Assembly: GCA_905233945.1 (NCBI GenBank) | Contig: CAJOFY010000012.1 | Span: 1 to 40,639 of the forward strand | Length of the DNA stretch: 40,639 bases | Direction: 5' to 3' | Source: an uncultured bacterium | GTDB lineage: Bacteria; UBP6; UBA1177 | Part shown: in pieces, positions 30,145 to 37,786 of the stretch | Position numbering within the stretch: the first letter of the stretch is position 1 | How the letters are laid out: the number at the start of each line of letters is the position of its first letter | The notes under the pieces: generated by a model | Databases searched by the model: none | What the model was told of the DNA's origin: nothing | The model's input: the letters and a program-made list of their open reading frames with translations, nothing else | Position numbers and translations under genes: made by a program

Positions 30145-31305
30145 TTAAAGACTCATCCTGTAAATTTCTACGATATCTTCTTTATTCAACTCTTTAAATG
30201 TTCCGATTCTTGAGTTTTTAAGTGCCGATTCAGCCATTTCATCGAATCTGGAACCATCGATTCCGATTTCGGAAAGTTTCTGCGGAAGCCCGATTGACTT
30301 GAAAAATTCACTCGTCTTTTCAATGGCCTGCAGAGCCGCTTTCATGTCGTCTTTTTCGGTTATGTTCCAGACGTTCCTGCCGTATGCCGCGAATTTGTAG
30401 CAGTTTTTTTCGTCCAGAACATGTTTCATCCAGTTCGGGGTTAAAATCGCAAGCCCGACTCCGTGCGTAATGTCGTATTTCGCGCTGAGTTCGTGCTCAA
30501 TCATGTGCGTCGCCCAGTCTCCCTCCTTGCCAAGCTCAAGCAGTCCGTTCAAAGCTACTGTTCCCGCCCACATTATGTCTGCACGGGCTTCGTAGTTTTC
30601 AGGTTCCGCAACAACGACAGGCGCGTTTTCGATAACGGTTTTAAGAACAGCTTCCGACATGTGATCCTGCAGAGATGCGTCAGGATAGCTGAAATACTGC
30701 TCAAAAACATGGCTCATCATGTCGGCGATTCCGGCAATCGTCTGGTTTTTCGGCAGCGTAAAAGTATAAACCGGGTCAAGGATGCTGAATCTCGGTTTCA
30801 GCCTGACGCTTCCCATCGGAAGTTTTTCAAGCGTTTTCTCGTTAGTCAGGACGCATCCGCCGTTCATTTCGCTTCCGGTCGCAGCCAGAGTTAGAACTGC
30901 ACAGAGCGGCAGAGCCTTTTTCACACTCGTTCTGCGGATGAAGAAATCCCACGGATCACCGTTATAGTATCTCGCCGCCGCGATCGCCTTGCTGCAGTCG
31001 ATAACGCTTCCCGCACCGGCCGCAATAATAAAATCGATTTTGTTTTCGCGGCAGAGCTCCGCTCCTTTCGCGACACTTGAAATCCTCGGATTCGGGTCAA
31101 TTCCCGGAAGTTCAGTAACTTTTATCGAGTTTTCGGCAAGCAACGAGATGATTTTGTCGTAAAGACCGCTTCTTTTTATGCTGCCTTTGCCATAAACCAA
31201 AAGAACAGACTTCACATTCTCTTTTTTCAGCTGTTTTCCAAGCACTTCAATCTGATTTTTACCGAAAAATATTTCAGTCGGCATATTGAGCCAGAAATTT
31301 TTCAT
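30145..31305 (-). CDS. Iron-containing alcohol dehydrogenase (butanol dehydrogenase/YqhD-like)
   Basis: A 386-residue group III alcohol dehydrogenase, which reduces aldehydes with NAD(P)H during fermentation. The nucleotide-binding region reads AAGAGSVIDCSKAIA (GGGS is GAGS here), TLAATGSEMN follows, and the metal ligands lie in GIADMMSHVFEQY (Asp, His) and MIEHELSAKYDITHGVGLAI (His, His). Conserved GDPWDFF supports the BdhA/YqhD subgroup, many of which prefer NADPH. The ATG has GGGG eight bases upstream. It follows the small secreted gene and FHA gene on the same strand, about 50 bp apart, and meets secA head to head at the stop codons. Confidence 0.93.
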   Translation of the reverse strand: MKNFWLNMPTEIFFGKNQIEVLGKQLKKENVKSVLLVYGKGSIKRSGLYDKIISLLAENSIKVTELPGIDPNPRISSVAKGAELCRENKIDFIIAAGAGSVIDCSKAIAAARYYNGDPWDFFIRRTSVKKALPLCAVLTLAATGSEMNGGCVLTNEKTLEKLPMGSVRLKPRFSILDPVYTFTLPKNQTIAGIADMMSHVFEQYFSYPDASLQDHMSEAVLKTVIENAPVVVAEPENYEARADIMWAGTVALNGLLELGKEGDWATHMIEHELSAKYDITHGVGLAILTPNWMKHVLDEKNCYKFAAYGRNVWNITEKDDMKAALQAIEKTSEFFKSIGLPQKLSEIGIDGSRFDEMAESALKNSRIGTFKELNKEDIVEIYRMSL

Positions 31306-31355
31306 AGTTTAACCCCTTAAATGATTTTTGTTTTGAAATTCGCTGACGGGAAAAA

Positions 31356-31766
31356 TTAGAATTCGCCGGTTTTATTTTCGCTGTAACCCTGGTCTTCTTT
31401 CCAGCCTTTGAGTTTTTTAAGTTCTTTCAGAGCTTCGTTTTTCGCGTCTTCGACCGATTTGGCGCTGAAACCGAAAACAAAACTGTTTTTAAGAACGCCT
31501 TCAACCCAGTAAGCTGTCTGAAGAACTGCGAAAAAACCTTTATTCAAGGCCGTTGCCGCGCCTGCCTTTACATTGGCGTGTCCCTGCTGTTTCAGCTGTT
31601 TCACAGCGTTGTTTTTCGCTTTCGCCACATTTTTGCCGTCTTCGAACGAAAATGTCCAGGTAACTGAGTTGCCGTCTTTGTCAAGTGCTTCGGCAAATGC
31701 CGCAGCACCGAAAACCGGAAAAGTGAAAACAAAAAGAAGTGCCGCGATGAAAAGCGATTTTTTCAT
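31356..31766 (-). CDS. Small secreted hypothetical protein
   Basis: A 136-residue protein with a signal peptide (MKKSLFIAALLFVFTFPVFG, then AAAFA). The mature part is lysine and alanine rich with two similar halves: KNVAKAKNNAVKQLKQQG and KSVEDAKNEALKELKKLKG, each preceded by aromatic beta strands (TWTFSFEDG, SFVFGFSA). This suggests an internal duplication of a beta-alpha unit. I do not recognise the family. ATG 31766 has GGAG six bases upstream. It lies 21 bp downstream of the FHA gene. Confidence 0.8.
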   Translation of the reverse strand: MKKSLFIAALLFVFTFPVFGAAAFAEALDKDGNSVTWTFSFEDGKNVAKAKNNAVKQLKQQGHANVKAGAATALNKGFFAVLQTAYWVEGVLKNSFVFGFSAKSVEDAKNEALKELKKLKGWKEDQGYSENKTGEF

Positions 31767-31787
31767 GGTTTTCTCCGAGTTATACAA

Positions 31788-33251
31788 TTATAATTGTTCC
31801 AAGAGTTCTTTCGCCTTTTTGTAGTATTTGCTGTCAGGATCTACAGAATCGATAATTTTCTGAAGCATTCCCTTGGCTTTGTCCTTTTCGTCATCTTTTA
31901 TCGCTCTCGCTTCCATATACAGAGTCTTAGCCTCGGTGTCACTCATTGTAGCTTTTTTCTTTGCAGGTTTCGGCTCAGCTTTTTTGGGTTCGGATTTTTT
32001 CTCTGCTTTCTTGGGTTCGGCTTTGGGCTCTTCCTTCTTAGGCTCTGCTTTAGGTTCCGCCTTTGGTTCCTCTTTCTTGGGCTCAGGCTTTACTTCTTCT
32101 TTTTTCGGCTCTGCCTTAGGTGCTTCTTTCTTAGGTTCTGCTTTAGGCGCTTCCTTCTTCGGCTCTGCTTTCGGCTCTTCCTTTTTCGGTTCTGCTTTGG
32201 GTTCTGCCTTCTGCGGAACGGAAAGAAGAAGATTCTGCGCATCTTTGTAGAAAATCGAAGAACCCGGAATCGATTTCAGAAGTTTTTCGCCTTCAGGATT
32301 TTTCTGGGCAAGAAGTGATTTTCCGTTTTCAAAAGTTATCTGGTTGGTCTTTTCCTTGCCGATGAGGACAAGCTGTTCGTTGAGCCACAGCTTGTACGGA
32401 TTGTCGCCAGAAGTCCTGTTGTTTGCACTCAGAACAGCCTTTTCAGCGTTTTTAAGGTCTTTGGCAGCAATAAGTTTTTCTATATCAGCCTTTTCCTTTT
32501 CGCCGAAAGCGGGCTGAACTGCCGTCGTCTGCGACGATGAGCCGCCGTTATCGAAGAACAGGAAGTATGCAACGCCACATATGCCGATGAGAACAACCAC
32601 GATTATCGCGATCAGAACTGCAGGCGAAGAGCCTTTCTTTGCGGGTTCTTCTTCCGGCTCGTCGTTTACAGGCATCGTCTGTTTTGTGGTTCTCTGCGGT
32701 TTCGGTTTAAGTTCGGGATTAAGTATCTCGAATTTTATCTGACGGGCGCCTACCGAAATGATGTCGCCGTCCGAAAGGGTCGCGGAAGACGTTTTTGTCC
32801 CGTTCACCTTGATTCCGTTTCCGCTGCCCATGTCGGAAATTATGAAGCGGTTGTTTTCCTTGGTGATTTTGAAATGCTTTCTCGAAACAGAGATATCGCT
32901 GATGACGAAATCGTTGTCAAGGCTTCTTCCTGCGAGAATTTCATCTTTCGTGATCTCGATGTTTTTGCCGGAATCCTTTCCGTCCACGATAGTCAGTTTT
33001 GCATCGGCAGCGTGGCCGGAAAAAGCGGACAAATCGATGATCGCGGTCTTTTCGGAAGCGATCTCATCCTCGTCATCGTCGGAAAGATATTTCGACGAGA
33101 TCGAAGAAATAGGCGGAGGAGTCGGCGTGGAATCGTTTTTGTGATTCAAAGATTCCTTTCTTGCCTTTTCCGCTTTGATTTTCTCGGCCAGCTTTTTCAG
33201 GTATTCCTTGTCGATGGTCGGTTTAGCACCGTTCTGATTGTTTTCGCCCAT
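31788..33251 (-). CDS. Membrane-anchored FHA-domain protein with Pro-Lys-Glu repeat
   Basis: A 487-residue protein. Residues 85-178 form an FHA domain with phosphothreonine-binding signature GRSLDNDFVISDISVSRKHF and GSGNGIKVNG. One membrane helix lies at 209-233. Residues 349-433 are PKKEEPKAE-type repeats, and the C-terminal 55 residues are helical (DTEAKTLYMEARAIK), TPR-like. The FHA end is predicted cytoplasmic and the PKE rod extracytoplasmic. FHA domains read Ser/Thr-kinase signals, consistent with the PP2C phosphatase 4.5 kb away. GGAG lies six bases before the ATG. It is divergent from the Sel1 lipoprotein gene, and a 9-bp inverted repeat lies between them. Confidence 0.9.
   Translation of the reverse strand: MGENNQNGAKPTIDKEYLKKLAEKIKAEKARKESLNHKNDSTPTPPPISSISSKYLSDDDEDEIASEKTAIIDLSAFSGHAADAKLTIVDGKDSGKNIEITKDEILAGRSLDNDFVISDISVSRKHFKITKENNRFIISDMGSGNGIKVNGTKTSSATLSDGDIISVGARQIKFEILNPELKPKPQRTTKQTMPVNDEPEEEPAKKGSSPAVLIAIIVVVLIGICGVAYFLFFDNGGSSSQTTAVQPAFGEKEKADIEKLIAAKDLKNAEKAVLSANNRTSGDNPYKLWLNEQLVLIGKEKTNQITFENGKSLLAQKNPEGEKLLKSIPGSSIFYKDAQNLLLSVPQKAEPKAEPKKEEPKAEPKKEAPKAEPKKEAPKAEPKKEEVKPEPKKEEPKAEPKAEPKKEEPKAEPKKAEKKSEPKKAEPKPAKKKATMSDTEAKTLYMEARAIKDDEKDKAKGMLQKIIDSVDPDSKYYKKAKELLEQL
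31953..32207 (-). repeat. PKKEEPKAE-encoding tandem repeat
   Basis: In-frame repeat encoding nine to ten variants of EPKKEEPKA (residues 349-433 of the FHA protein). Such Pro-Lys-Glu rods often span cell wall or periplasm; here it follows the only membrane segment. Confidence 0.8.
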
Positions 33252-33296
33252 TTTTCACTCCACTAAAATTGAACAATCACAAAAAAAATACTAAAA

Positions 33297-33325
33297 TTTA
33301 TATTTGACGGGGGTTTAAAAGTCAA
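33297..33325 (-). promoter_or_regulatory. Possible promoter for the FHA gene
   Basis: Minus strand TTGACT (33325-33320), 17-bp spacer, TATAAA (33302-33297). It coincides with both arms of the inverted repeat at 33300-33329, so a protein bound there would cover the -35 and -10. Confidence 0.5.
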
Positions 33326-33329
33326 ATAT
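33300..33329. promoter_or_regulatory. Operator-like 9-bp inverted repeat
   Basis: ATATTTGAC (33300-33308) and GTCAAATAT (33321-33329) are perfect inverse complements separated by 12 bases (GGGGGTTTAAAA). It overlaps the putative FHA promoter and lies 21 bp upstream of the Sel1 gene's -35. Symmetry, spacing of centres (about two helical turns) and position suggest a dimeric repressor site; no regulator gene is adjacent. Confidence 0.5.
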
Positions 33330-33349
33330 TTTTCAGTTTCTCGAAAATA

Positions 33350-33377
33350 TTGATTTGTTCCCCTCTTTCTGTAAAAT
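33350..33377 (+). promoter_or_regulatory. Putative promoter for the Sel1 lipoprotein gene
   Basis: TTGATT (33350-33355), 16-bp spacer, TAAAAT (33372-33377), 43 bases before the ATG at 33421. Confidence 0.55.
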
Positions 33378-33420
33378 ATTCCGCTCTTTTGGGGAGTTTT
33401 ATCTTTTACAGGAGAAAAAA

Positions 33421-34854
33421 ATGAGAAAAAACATTGTTTGCATGATGCTGTTTGTGCTTTTTGTATTCGCCGGATGCGGCTCGGTTTCTCTTTTTGAAAA
33501 AGGAAATGCCGCAAGAGAAACCGACAAAATCAAGGCGCGCGGCTATTATCAGGAAGCCTGCGAGAAGGAAAATCATTTTGAAGCGTGCCACAACGCCGCG
33601 TTGCTCTGGCAGAACGGCGACGGCATGAGCGAAGAGAACAAAAAGGCGCGCGAACTCTTCAAAAAGGCGTGCGACGGCAAATTCGACGAATCCTGTTTCA
33701 TTCTTGCCGACATGTGGGCGAACGGAAAAGGCGGCGTCTACAAGGACACAGATTCGGCTTTCAATCTTTATAAGGAAACCTGCGAACGCGGTCTCGGCAA
33801 GGCCTGCAGAGGTGTCGGACAAATTTATGCAAAAGGCGGCGGCTCGATTGCAAAAAATATTGCAAAAGCTAAAGAATATTTCGCTCTCGCATGTGACAAA
33901 GGCGATATGAACACCTGCGTTGATCTCGGCCAGACCTGGTCAAAGAAATTCGACGAGGCGGAAGGCTACGAAAAAACAGTCACCTTCTGGGGAAAAGCCT
34001 GCAACAGCGGAATGCTTGACATCTGCGAAAAACTGGCTGACATGATTGTTGCAGCCAAAGAAAAAGAGGAAAAACTCCCGCTTTCCAAAGAATATTACGA
34101 AAAAGCCTGCGACGGCGGCTCGAAGGAAGCATGCTACAAAATTGCCCGCGTAATGGTTGAAAATGTAGAAGGTTCCGACGGCGAAGCACAGACTTACTAC
34201 AAAAAGGCGTGCGATGCGGATCACGCGGAATCGTGCTACTACATAGGCGTTTACCTGAGCGAGGCTTACGGCGAGACTCTTGAACTCGACAAACTCAAGG
34301 AAATGCACTCATACTACGACAAATCCTGCAAAAAAGGCTTTGAGGCTTCATGCTCCAGTGCAAATTCGCTGCAAACCACGATAAGCGAACAGGAAGAAGC
34401 TATCCGCAAACAGGAAGAAGAAAAGAGACTTGCTGAAGAGGAAGCCCGCAAAGAAGCTGAAAGACTTGCGGCAGAAGAAGCTGAAAGAGAGAGACTCGAG
34501 CGCGAGAAAGCCGAAGAAGAGGAAAGACGCGCTCAAGAAGAATTCAAAAGACAGCAGGAAGAAGAGGCAAGAGAGCTGAAGAGACAGCGTGAAGAGGCTG
34601 AAAAAGAAGCTGCTGAAGCCGAGGAAGAAGATGAAGAGGAGGACGAGGAAGAACCTGCTCCTAAGAAAAAGGTCAGCAAGAAGAAAGCTCCGGAACCTGA
34701 AGAGGACGAAGAGGAAATAGACGAAGACGAAGACGAAGATGAAGAGGAGGAGGAAGAGGAAGAAGAACCTGCTCCAAAGAAAAAATCCAAATCCAAATCA
34801 AAACCGAAAAAGAAAAGCGCAGAGGAAGAACTCGACGACCTTTTTGACGACTAA
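33421..34854 (+). CDS. Sel1-repeat lipoprotein with coiled coil and acidic C-terminus
   Basis: A 477-residue lipoprotein (lipobox VFAGC, Cys19). Residues about 30-315 contain seven to eight Sel1-like repeats, each with a regularly placed cysteine pair as in beta-lactamase-HcpA-like proteins (YYQEACEKENHFEACHNAA, LFKKACDGKFDESCFILAD, YYEKACDGGSKEACYKIAR). Residues about 320-400 are a Glu/Arg/Lys coiled coil (RKEAERLAAEEAERERLE). The tail alternates acidic runs with PAPKKK and ends LDDLFDD. ATG 33421 has GGAG seven bases upstream. Sel1 proteins serve as scaffolds in envelope signalling. Its stop is one base from the convergent CorA-fusion stop. Confidence 0.9.
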   Translation: MRKNIVCMMLFVLFVFAGCGSVSLFEKGNAARETDKIKARGYYQEACEKENHFEACHNAALLWQNGDGMSEENKKARELFKKACDGKFDESCFILADMWANGKGGVYKDTDSAFNLYKETCERGLGKACRGVGQIYAKGGGSIAKNIAKAKEYFALACDKGDMNTCVDLGQTWSKKFDEAEGYEKTVTFWGKACNSGMLDICEKLADMIVAAKEKEEKLPLSKEYYEKACDGGSKEACYKIARVMVENVEGSDGEAQTYYKKACDADHAESCYYIGVYLSEAYGETLELDKLKEMHSYYDKSCKKGFEASCSSANSLQTTISEQEEAIRKQEEEKRLAEEEARKEAERLAAEEAERERLEREKAEEEERRAQEEFKRQQEEEARELKRQREEAEKEAAEAEEEDEEEDEEEPAPKKKVSKKKAPEPEEDEEEIDEDEDEDEEEEEEEEEPAPKKKSKSKSKPKKKSAEEELDDLFDD

Positions 34855-34855
34855 T

Positions 34856-36223
34856 TCAGAACCAGTCTTTTTTCTTAAAATACCAGACAACGAGCCCGGA
34901 AAACATTATTGAAATCAGAACAAAAACGGCAAACGCGTAAGGTGATTTGTCACCGGGGAGCTGAATGTTCATGCCGTAGATCGAAGCAAACATGACTGGA
35001 ACGGTGAGGACAATCGTGATGATTGTGAGAAGTTTCATGATGTTGTTCAGTTTGTTTGAGATGATAGAGCTGAATGCTGTCATCATTTCGCTGACAATAT
35101 TGTTGTAGATGGACGACATTTCGATAGCCTGCTTGGTTTCGGTCACGATGTCGTCGATTTTGTCGTCATTTTCCTCGGTAACAGGAACAAGTCCGATTTT
35201 TCTGAGCCTCATCGCCATGAACTCGTTCGATTTGAGCGCGGTAGTGAAGTAGACGAGACTTTTTTCGAGGTTCAGAAGTTTCGCTAGATCTTCGTTTCTG
35301 CTTGTTTCCTGAATCTTTTTCTGGACGATCGTGATGATGTTGCTGATCTGTTTCAGGTAAAGCAGGAAAAGCTGCGTCGTGTCGAACAGAGTCGTAAGGA
35401 CAAAGTCGTCCTTTGCGAGGCTTCCCAGATATTTTTTCTGCATGTTTTCTATCATTTTCGAGATGAATTCGGTCTGCATGCCGCATACGAGAAGAATTGT
35501 GTTCCCGGCGAAAATTATGCCGAGGGGAATTGTTCCGTACATCTCGTCCTCGTCTGTCGAATCGTAGTAAGGGATTTTCACGATGACGAGTTTGTTATTG
35601 TCATCCTCTTCGATACGAGCCCTTTCATCCATGTCGAGAGCGTATTCGAAAAAATCGGCGGGAATGTTAAGTTCCTTGCAGAGGAAGTCGATCTCCTCCT
35701 GACCAGGGTCTGTTACCGTGATCAAGGCTCCTTTATCTAACTTGTTGATTTGTTTGAGCTTTTTTGCAAAAGGCTTATAAACTCTGATACTTTCGTGAAT
35801 GTTGCCCTCACGGTCACGAATGATGCCGGGAATATTTCCGAAAAGAGCTTCCTGCGCCTGCCTCGACTCTTTGTCGATTTCCTCGATAAGTTCGTGGATT
35901 TCCGCCTTTTTTTCTTCATCAAGAGTAGAGAGAATCTGCGGGTGCATCTCTTCGGGCAGTTCGTAAAGCAGTTCTGCAAGCTGTCTGCTTGACATCTGCG
36001 AAGTGATCTGATTTTTTACTTCGTCCTCGAACTCAGTGAATATATCGGCAACTATTTCTTCATCGACAAACGAAAAAATCTGAATAATTTCAGGAATTTC
36101 CAGCGCTTCAAAGAAGTTAGCCACAACATCCGGCGGGTTCGACTCGGCAAAATCTTTGATATCCTCAAAGAGACCGTCTTCGAGCATCTCCCTGATTTCT
36201 TTGACGAGCAGTGTATTTTTCAT
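34856..36223 (-). CDS. MgtE_N-CorA fusion: divalent cation (Mg2+) transporter
   Basis: A 455-residue inner-membrane protein, longer than usual CorA (about 320). Residues 1-120 look like the MgtE N-terminal superhelical domain (EDGLFEDIKDFAESNPPDVV, LAELLYELPEEMHPQIL), which in MgtE senses cytoplasmic Mg2+. Residues about 140-455 are CorA: cytoplasmic funnel (ITVTDPGQEEIDFLCKEL, IPLGIIFAGNTILLV), the long helix, and two membrane helices joined by the signature YGMN (GMN at 417-419), ending in the basic KKKDWF. CBS domains and the MgtE channel are absent. The gene therefore joins parts from two unrelated Mg2+ transport systems. GGAGG lies five bases before the ATG, inside a hairpin. Confidence 0.9.
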   Translation of the reverse strand: MKNTLLVKEIREMLEDGLFEDIKDFAESNPPDVVANFFEALEIPEIIQIFSFVDEEIVADIFTEFEDEVKNQITSQMSSRQLAELLYELPEEMHPQILSTLDEEKKAEIHELIEEIDKESRQAQEALFGNIPGIIRDREGNIHESIRVYKPFAKKLKQINKLDKGALITVTDPGQEEIDFLCKELNIPADFFEYALDMDERARIEEDDNNKLVIVKIPYYDSTDEDEMYGTIPLGIIFAGNTILLVCGMQTEFISKMIENMQKKYLGSLAKDDFVLTTLFDTTQLFLLYLKQISNIITIVQKKIQETSRNEDLAKLLNLEKSLVYFTTALKSNEFMAMRLRKIGLVPVTEENDDKIDDIVTETKQAIEMSSIYNNIVSEMMTAFSSIISNKLNNIMKLLTIITIVLTVPVMFASIYGMNIQLPGDKSPYAFAVFVLISIMFSGLVVWYFKKKDWF

Positions 36224-36340
36224 GAATGCCTCCCGTCGGACGCGGGAGGGAACGGGTGAAGGCTAATCTCTCCGGCTACCGACTAAAAAAATTGTCACGC
36301 TACCTAAAGGATCTTCCATGTTACCCTCAAAAAATAAACC
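36224..36340 (-). promoter_or_regulatory. Structured 5' leader of the CorA-fusion gene with ribosome-site-sequestering hairpin
   Basis: The promoter at 36346-36373 predicts a leader of about 115 bases. Its 3' end forms CCTCCCG (36249-36243, minus strand), loop CGTCCGA, CGGGAGG (36235-36229): a perfect 7-bp stem whose 3' arm contains the GGAGG ribosome site. An upstream GGAG (in CCGGAGAG) could pair with the CTCC arm and free the site. Two GGTAGC copies and GGGT/ACCC ends suggest more structure. It does not match the M-box or other riboswitch consensus I recall. Confidence 0.5.
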
Positions 36341-36345
36341 GCGGC

Positions 36346-36373
36346 ATTTTAGTGCGTTTTCCGTTTTTTGCAA
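36346..36373 (-). promoter_or_regulatory. Putative promoter for the CorA-fusion gene
   Basis: Minus strand TTGCAA (36373-36368), 16-bp spacer, TAAAAT (36351-36346). Confidence 0.6.
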
Positions 36374-36412
36374 TAATTTTTCATAGTAAACGGAATAAAA
36401 ATCACGTTTTTT

Positions 36413-36440
36413 TTGTTAAAAAAATGTTTTTGAGTATCAT
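36413..36440 (+). promoter_or_regulatory. Putative promoter for the thioredoxin-CcdA fusion gene
   Basis: TTGTTA (36413-36418), 16-bp spacer, TATCAT (36435-36440), 35 bases before the ATG at 36476. Confidence 0.45.
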
Positions 36441-36475
36441 TAGCAGCTTTTTTGTTCCCGTTTTCGGAGGTTTTG

Positions 36476-37618
36476 ATGAAAAAATTTGTGTTTTTCCTGA
36501 TTTTTCTCTTGGTTTCGTTCGCAGTTTCTGCCGAAGAAGTGCAGAAAGACAATATTTTTTACTTTTTTTACTCCTATAAATGCCCTCACTGCCATGAGGC
36601 CCAGCCTTTTATAGAACAAATCGAAAAAGAGTATAAAGATATAACTTTCAAAAAGCTCGAAGTCCTGAAAGTGCCTGAAAATATGAAACTTTTCAGAAAA
36701 ATGACTAAAAAGCTCGGCATTCAGGGCGGCGGTGTTCCGACCTTCATTTTCAACGGAAAGTTCATTGTCGGCTTCCAGTCAGGACACCACGATGCCTTGA
36801 TCCGCGAAATGATCGAAATGAACAAGGCCGACGGCGAATCGTGCGGAGAACAGTGCCAGGAGTGCAAAGAAAACGTAATTGACGTGCCGGTTCTCGGGAA
36901 AATCGACGCGCAGCTTGTCAAGCTTCCGAGTTTTACATTCATAATCGGTCTTCTTGACGGCGTAAACCCGTGCGCCATGTGGGTCCTGATGTTTCTTCTA
37001 ACCCTTCTTGTCGCTGCGAAAAACAGAACAAAAGTCATAATGATAGGCTCGGTTTTCGTAATTTCTTCCGGAATCGTCTACTTTCTTTTCATGACGGCGT
37101 GGCTCAACATCTTCACGTTCATGGGAATGACGACCTACGTCACAATCGCTCTCGGCGTCGTAGCGCTTGTCATGGGGCTTATCAACATGAAGGAGTTTTT
37201 CTTCTTCAAAAAAGGGGTCAGCCTGATGATTCCCGACAAAGTCAAACCGAAACTGTTCGAGAAAATGAGAAAGGTCATCAACAACAAAAACATGTTTCTT
37301 TCGATTCTCGGCACTATCGCCCTTGCCTTTTTCGTAAACCTCATCGAGCTCGGCTGCACAATCGGCCTTCCTGCAATTTACACACGGGTTCTTTCGATTC
37401 AGAATGTTTCGACACTCAAAAAATATTTCTATATGGCGCTTTACAACGTTTATTATGTCGTTCCGCTTGCAATAATAGTCCTTATTTTCGTCATCACGAT
37501 GGGCAAACACAGATTTGAGGAAAAACATGCGAAAAAGCTCAAACTCGTGAGCGGCCTTCTGATGCTCACTCTTGGCTTGATTTTGATAATCAAGCCCGAT
37601 CTTCTGGTTTTCTCTTAA
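36476..37618 (+). CDS. Thioredoxin-like/CcdA-DsbD-like transmembrane fusion
   Basis: A 380-residue protein. Signal peptide 1-19; a periplasmic thioredoxin-like domain at about 25-115 with active site CPHC (36-39) and cis-proline in GVPTF (Pro88); a cysteine-rich connector CGEQCQEC (123-130); then about six membrane segments with one cysteine in NPC (Cys166) and one in LGC (Cys294), the pair expected for CcdA/DsbD-beta-type electron carriers. It probably moves electrons from cytoplasmic thioredoxin to the outside thiol domain, supporting disulfide reduction or isomerisation in the many cysteine-rich exported proteins here. GGAGG lies five bases before ATG 36476. Octamer element copy 2 begins four bases after its stop. 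Confidence 0.88.
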   Translation: MKKFVFFLIFLLVSFAVSAEEVQKDNIFYFFYSYKCPHCHEAQPFIEQIEKEYKDITFKKLEVLKVPENMKLFRKMTKKLGIQGGGVPTFIFNGKFIVGFQSGHHDALIREMIEMNKADGESCGEQCQECKENVIDVPVLGKIDAQLVKLPSFTFIIGLLDGVNPCAMWVLMFLLTLLVAAKNRTKVIMIGSVFVISSGIVYFLFMTAWLNIFTFMGMTTYVTIALGVVALVMGLINMKEFFFFKKGVSLMIPDKVKPKLFEKMRKVINNKNMFLSILGTIALAFFVNLIELGCTIGLPAIYTRVLSIQNVSTLKKYFYMALYNVYYVVPLAIIVLIFVITMGKHRFEEKHAKKLKLVSGLLMLTLGLILIIKPDLLVFS

Positions 37619-37621
37619 ATT

Positions 37622-37700
37622 GCCGCCGCTGATTCTTGTCGTAATATCGAAATATCGAAGCGTCGTAACGGCGTAACATCGTCACGGCAACATGTCACAC
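37622..37700 (+). repeat. Intergenic octamer repeat element, copy 2
   Basis: GCCGCCGCTGATTCTTG is followed by consecutive 8-bp units TCGTAATA, TCGAAATA, TCGAAGCG, TCGTAACG, GCGTAACA, TCGTCACG, GCAACATG and a decayed TCACACTC. Leader and first units match copy 1 at 11926-11990; both start within ten bases of a stop codon and precede a TTGCAA-N16-TATTAT promoter. Confidence 0.7.
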
Positions 37701-37728
37701 TCCGGCAAGAACGAACCGAATTCTTAAT

Positions 37729-37756
37729 TTGCAATATTTTTTAATATAATTATTAT
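37729..37756 (+). promoter_or_regulatory. Putative promoter for the PP2C-cNMP gene
   Basis: TTGCAA (37729-37734), 16-bp spacer, TATTAT (37751-37756), 31 bases before the ATG at 37787. Identical hexamers and spacing to 11887-11914. Confidence 0.6.
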
Positions 37757-37786
37757 TTAGAAGTGCTCTGTTTTTCGGAGGAAACC

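Noticed and set aside
31794-32318. Plus-strand phenylalanine/leucine-rich frame opposite the FHA gene
   Set aside because: It is the complement of the PKE repeat; composition is an artefact of antisense lysine and glutamate codons.
34533-34796. Serine-rich minus-strand frame
   Set aside because: Complement of the acidic tail of the Sel1 lipoprotein.
36224-36340. M-box Mg2+ riboswitch upstream of the CorA fusion
   Set aside because: Position and function fit, but I cannot match the conserved M-box blocks; kept only as an uncharacterised structured leader.
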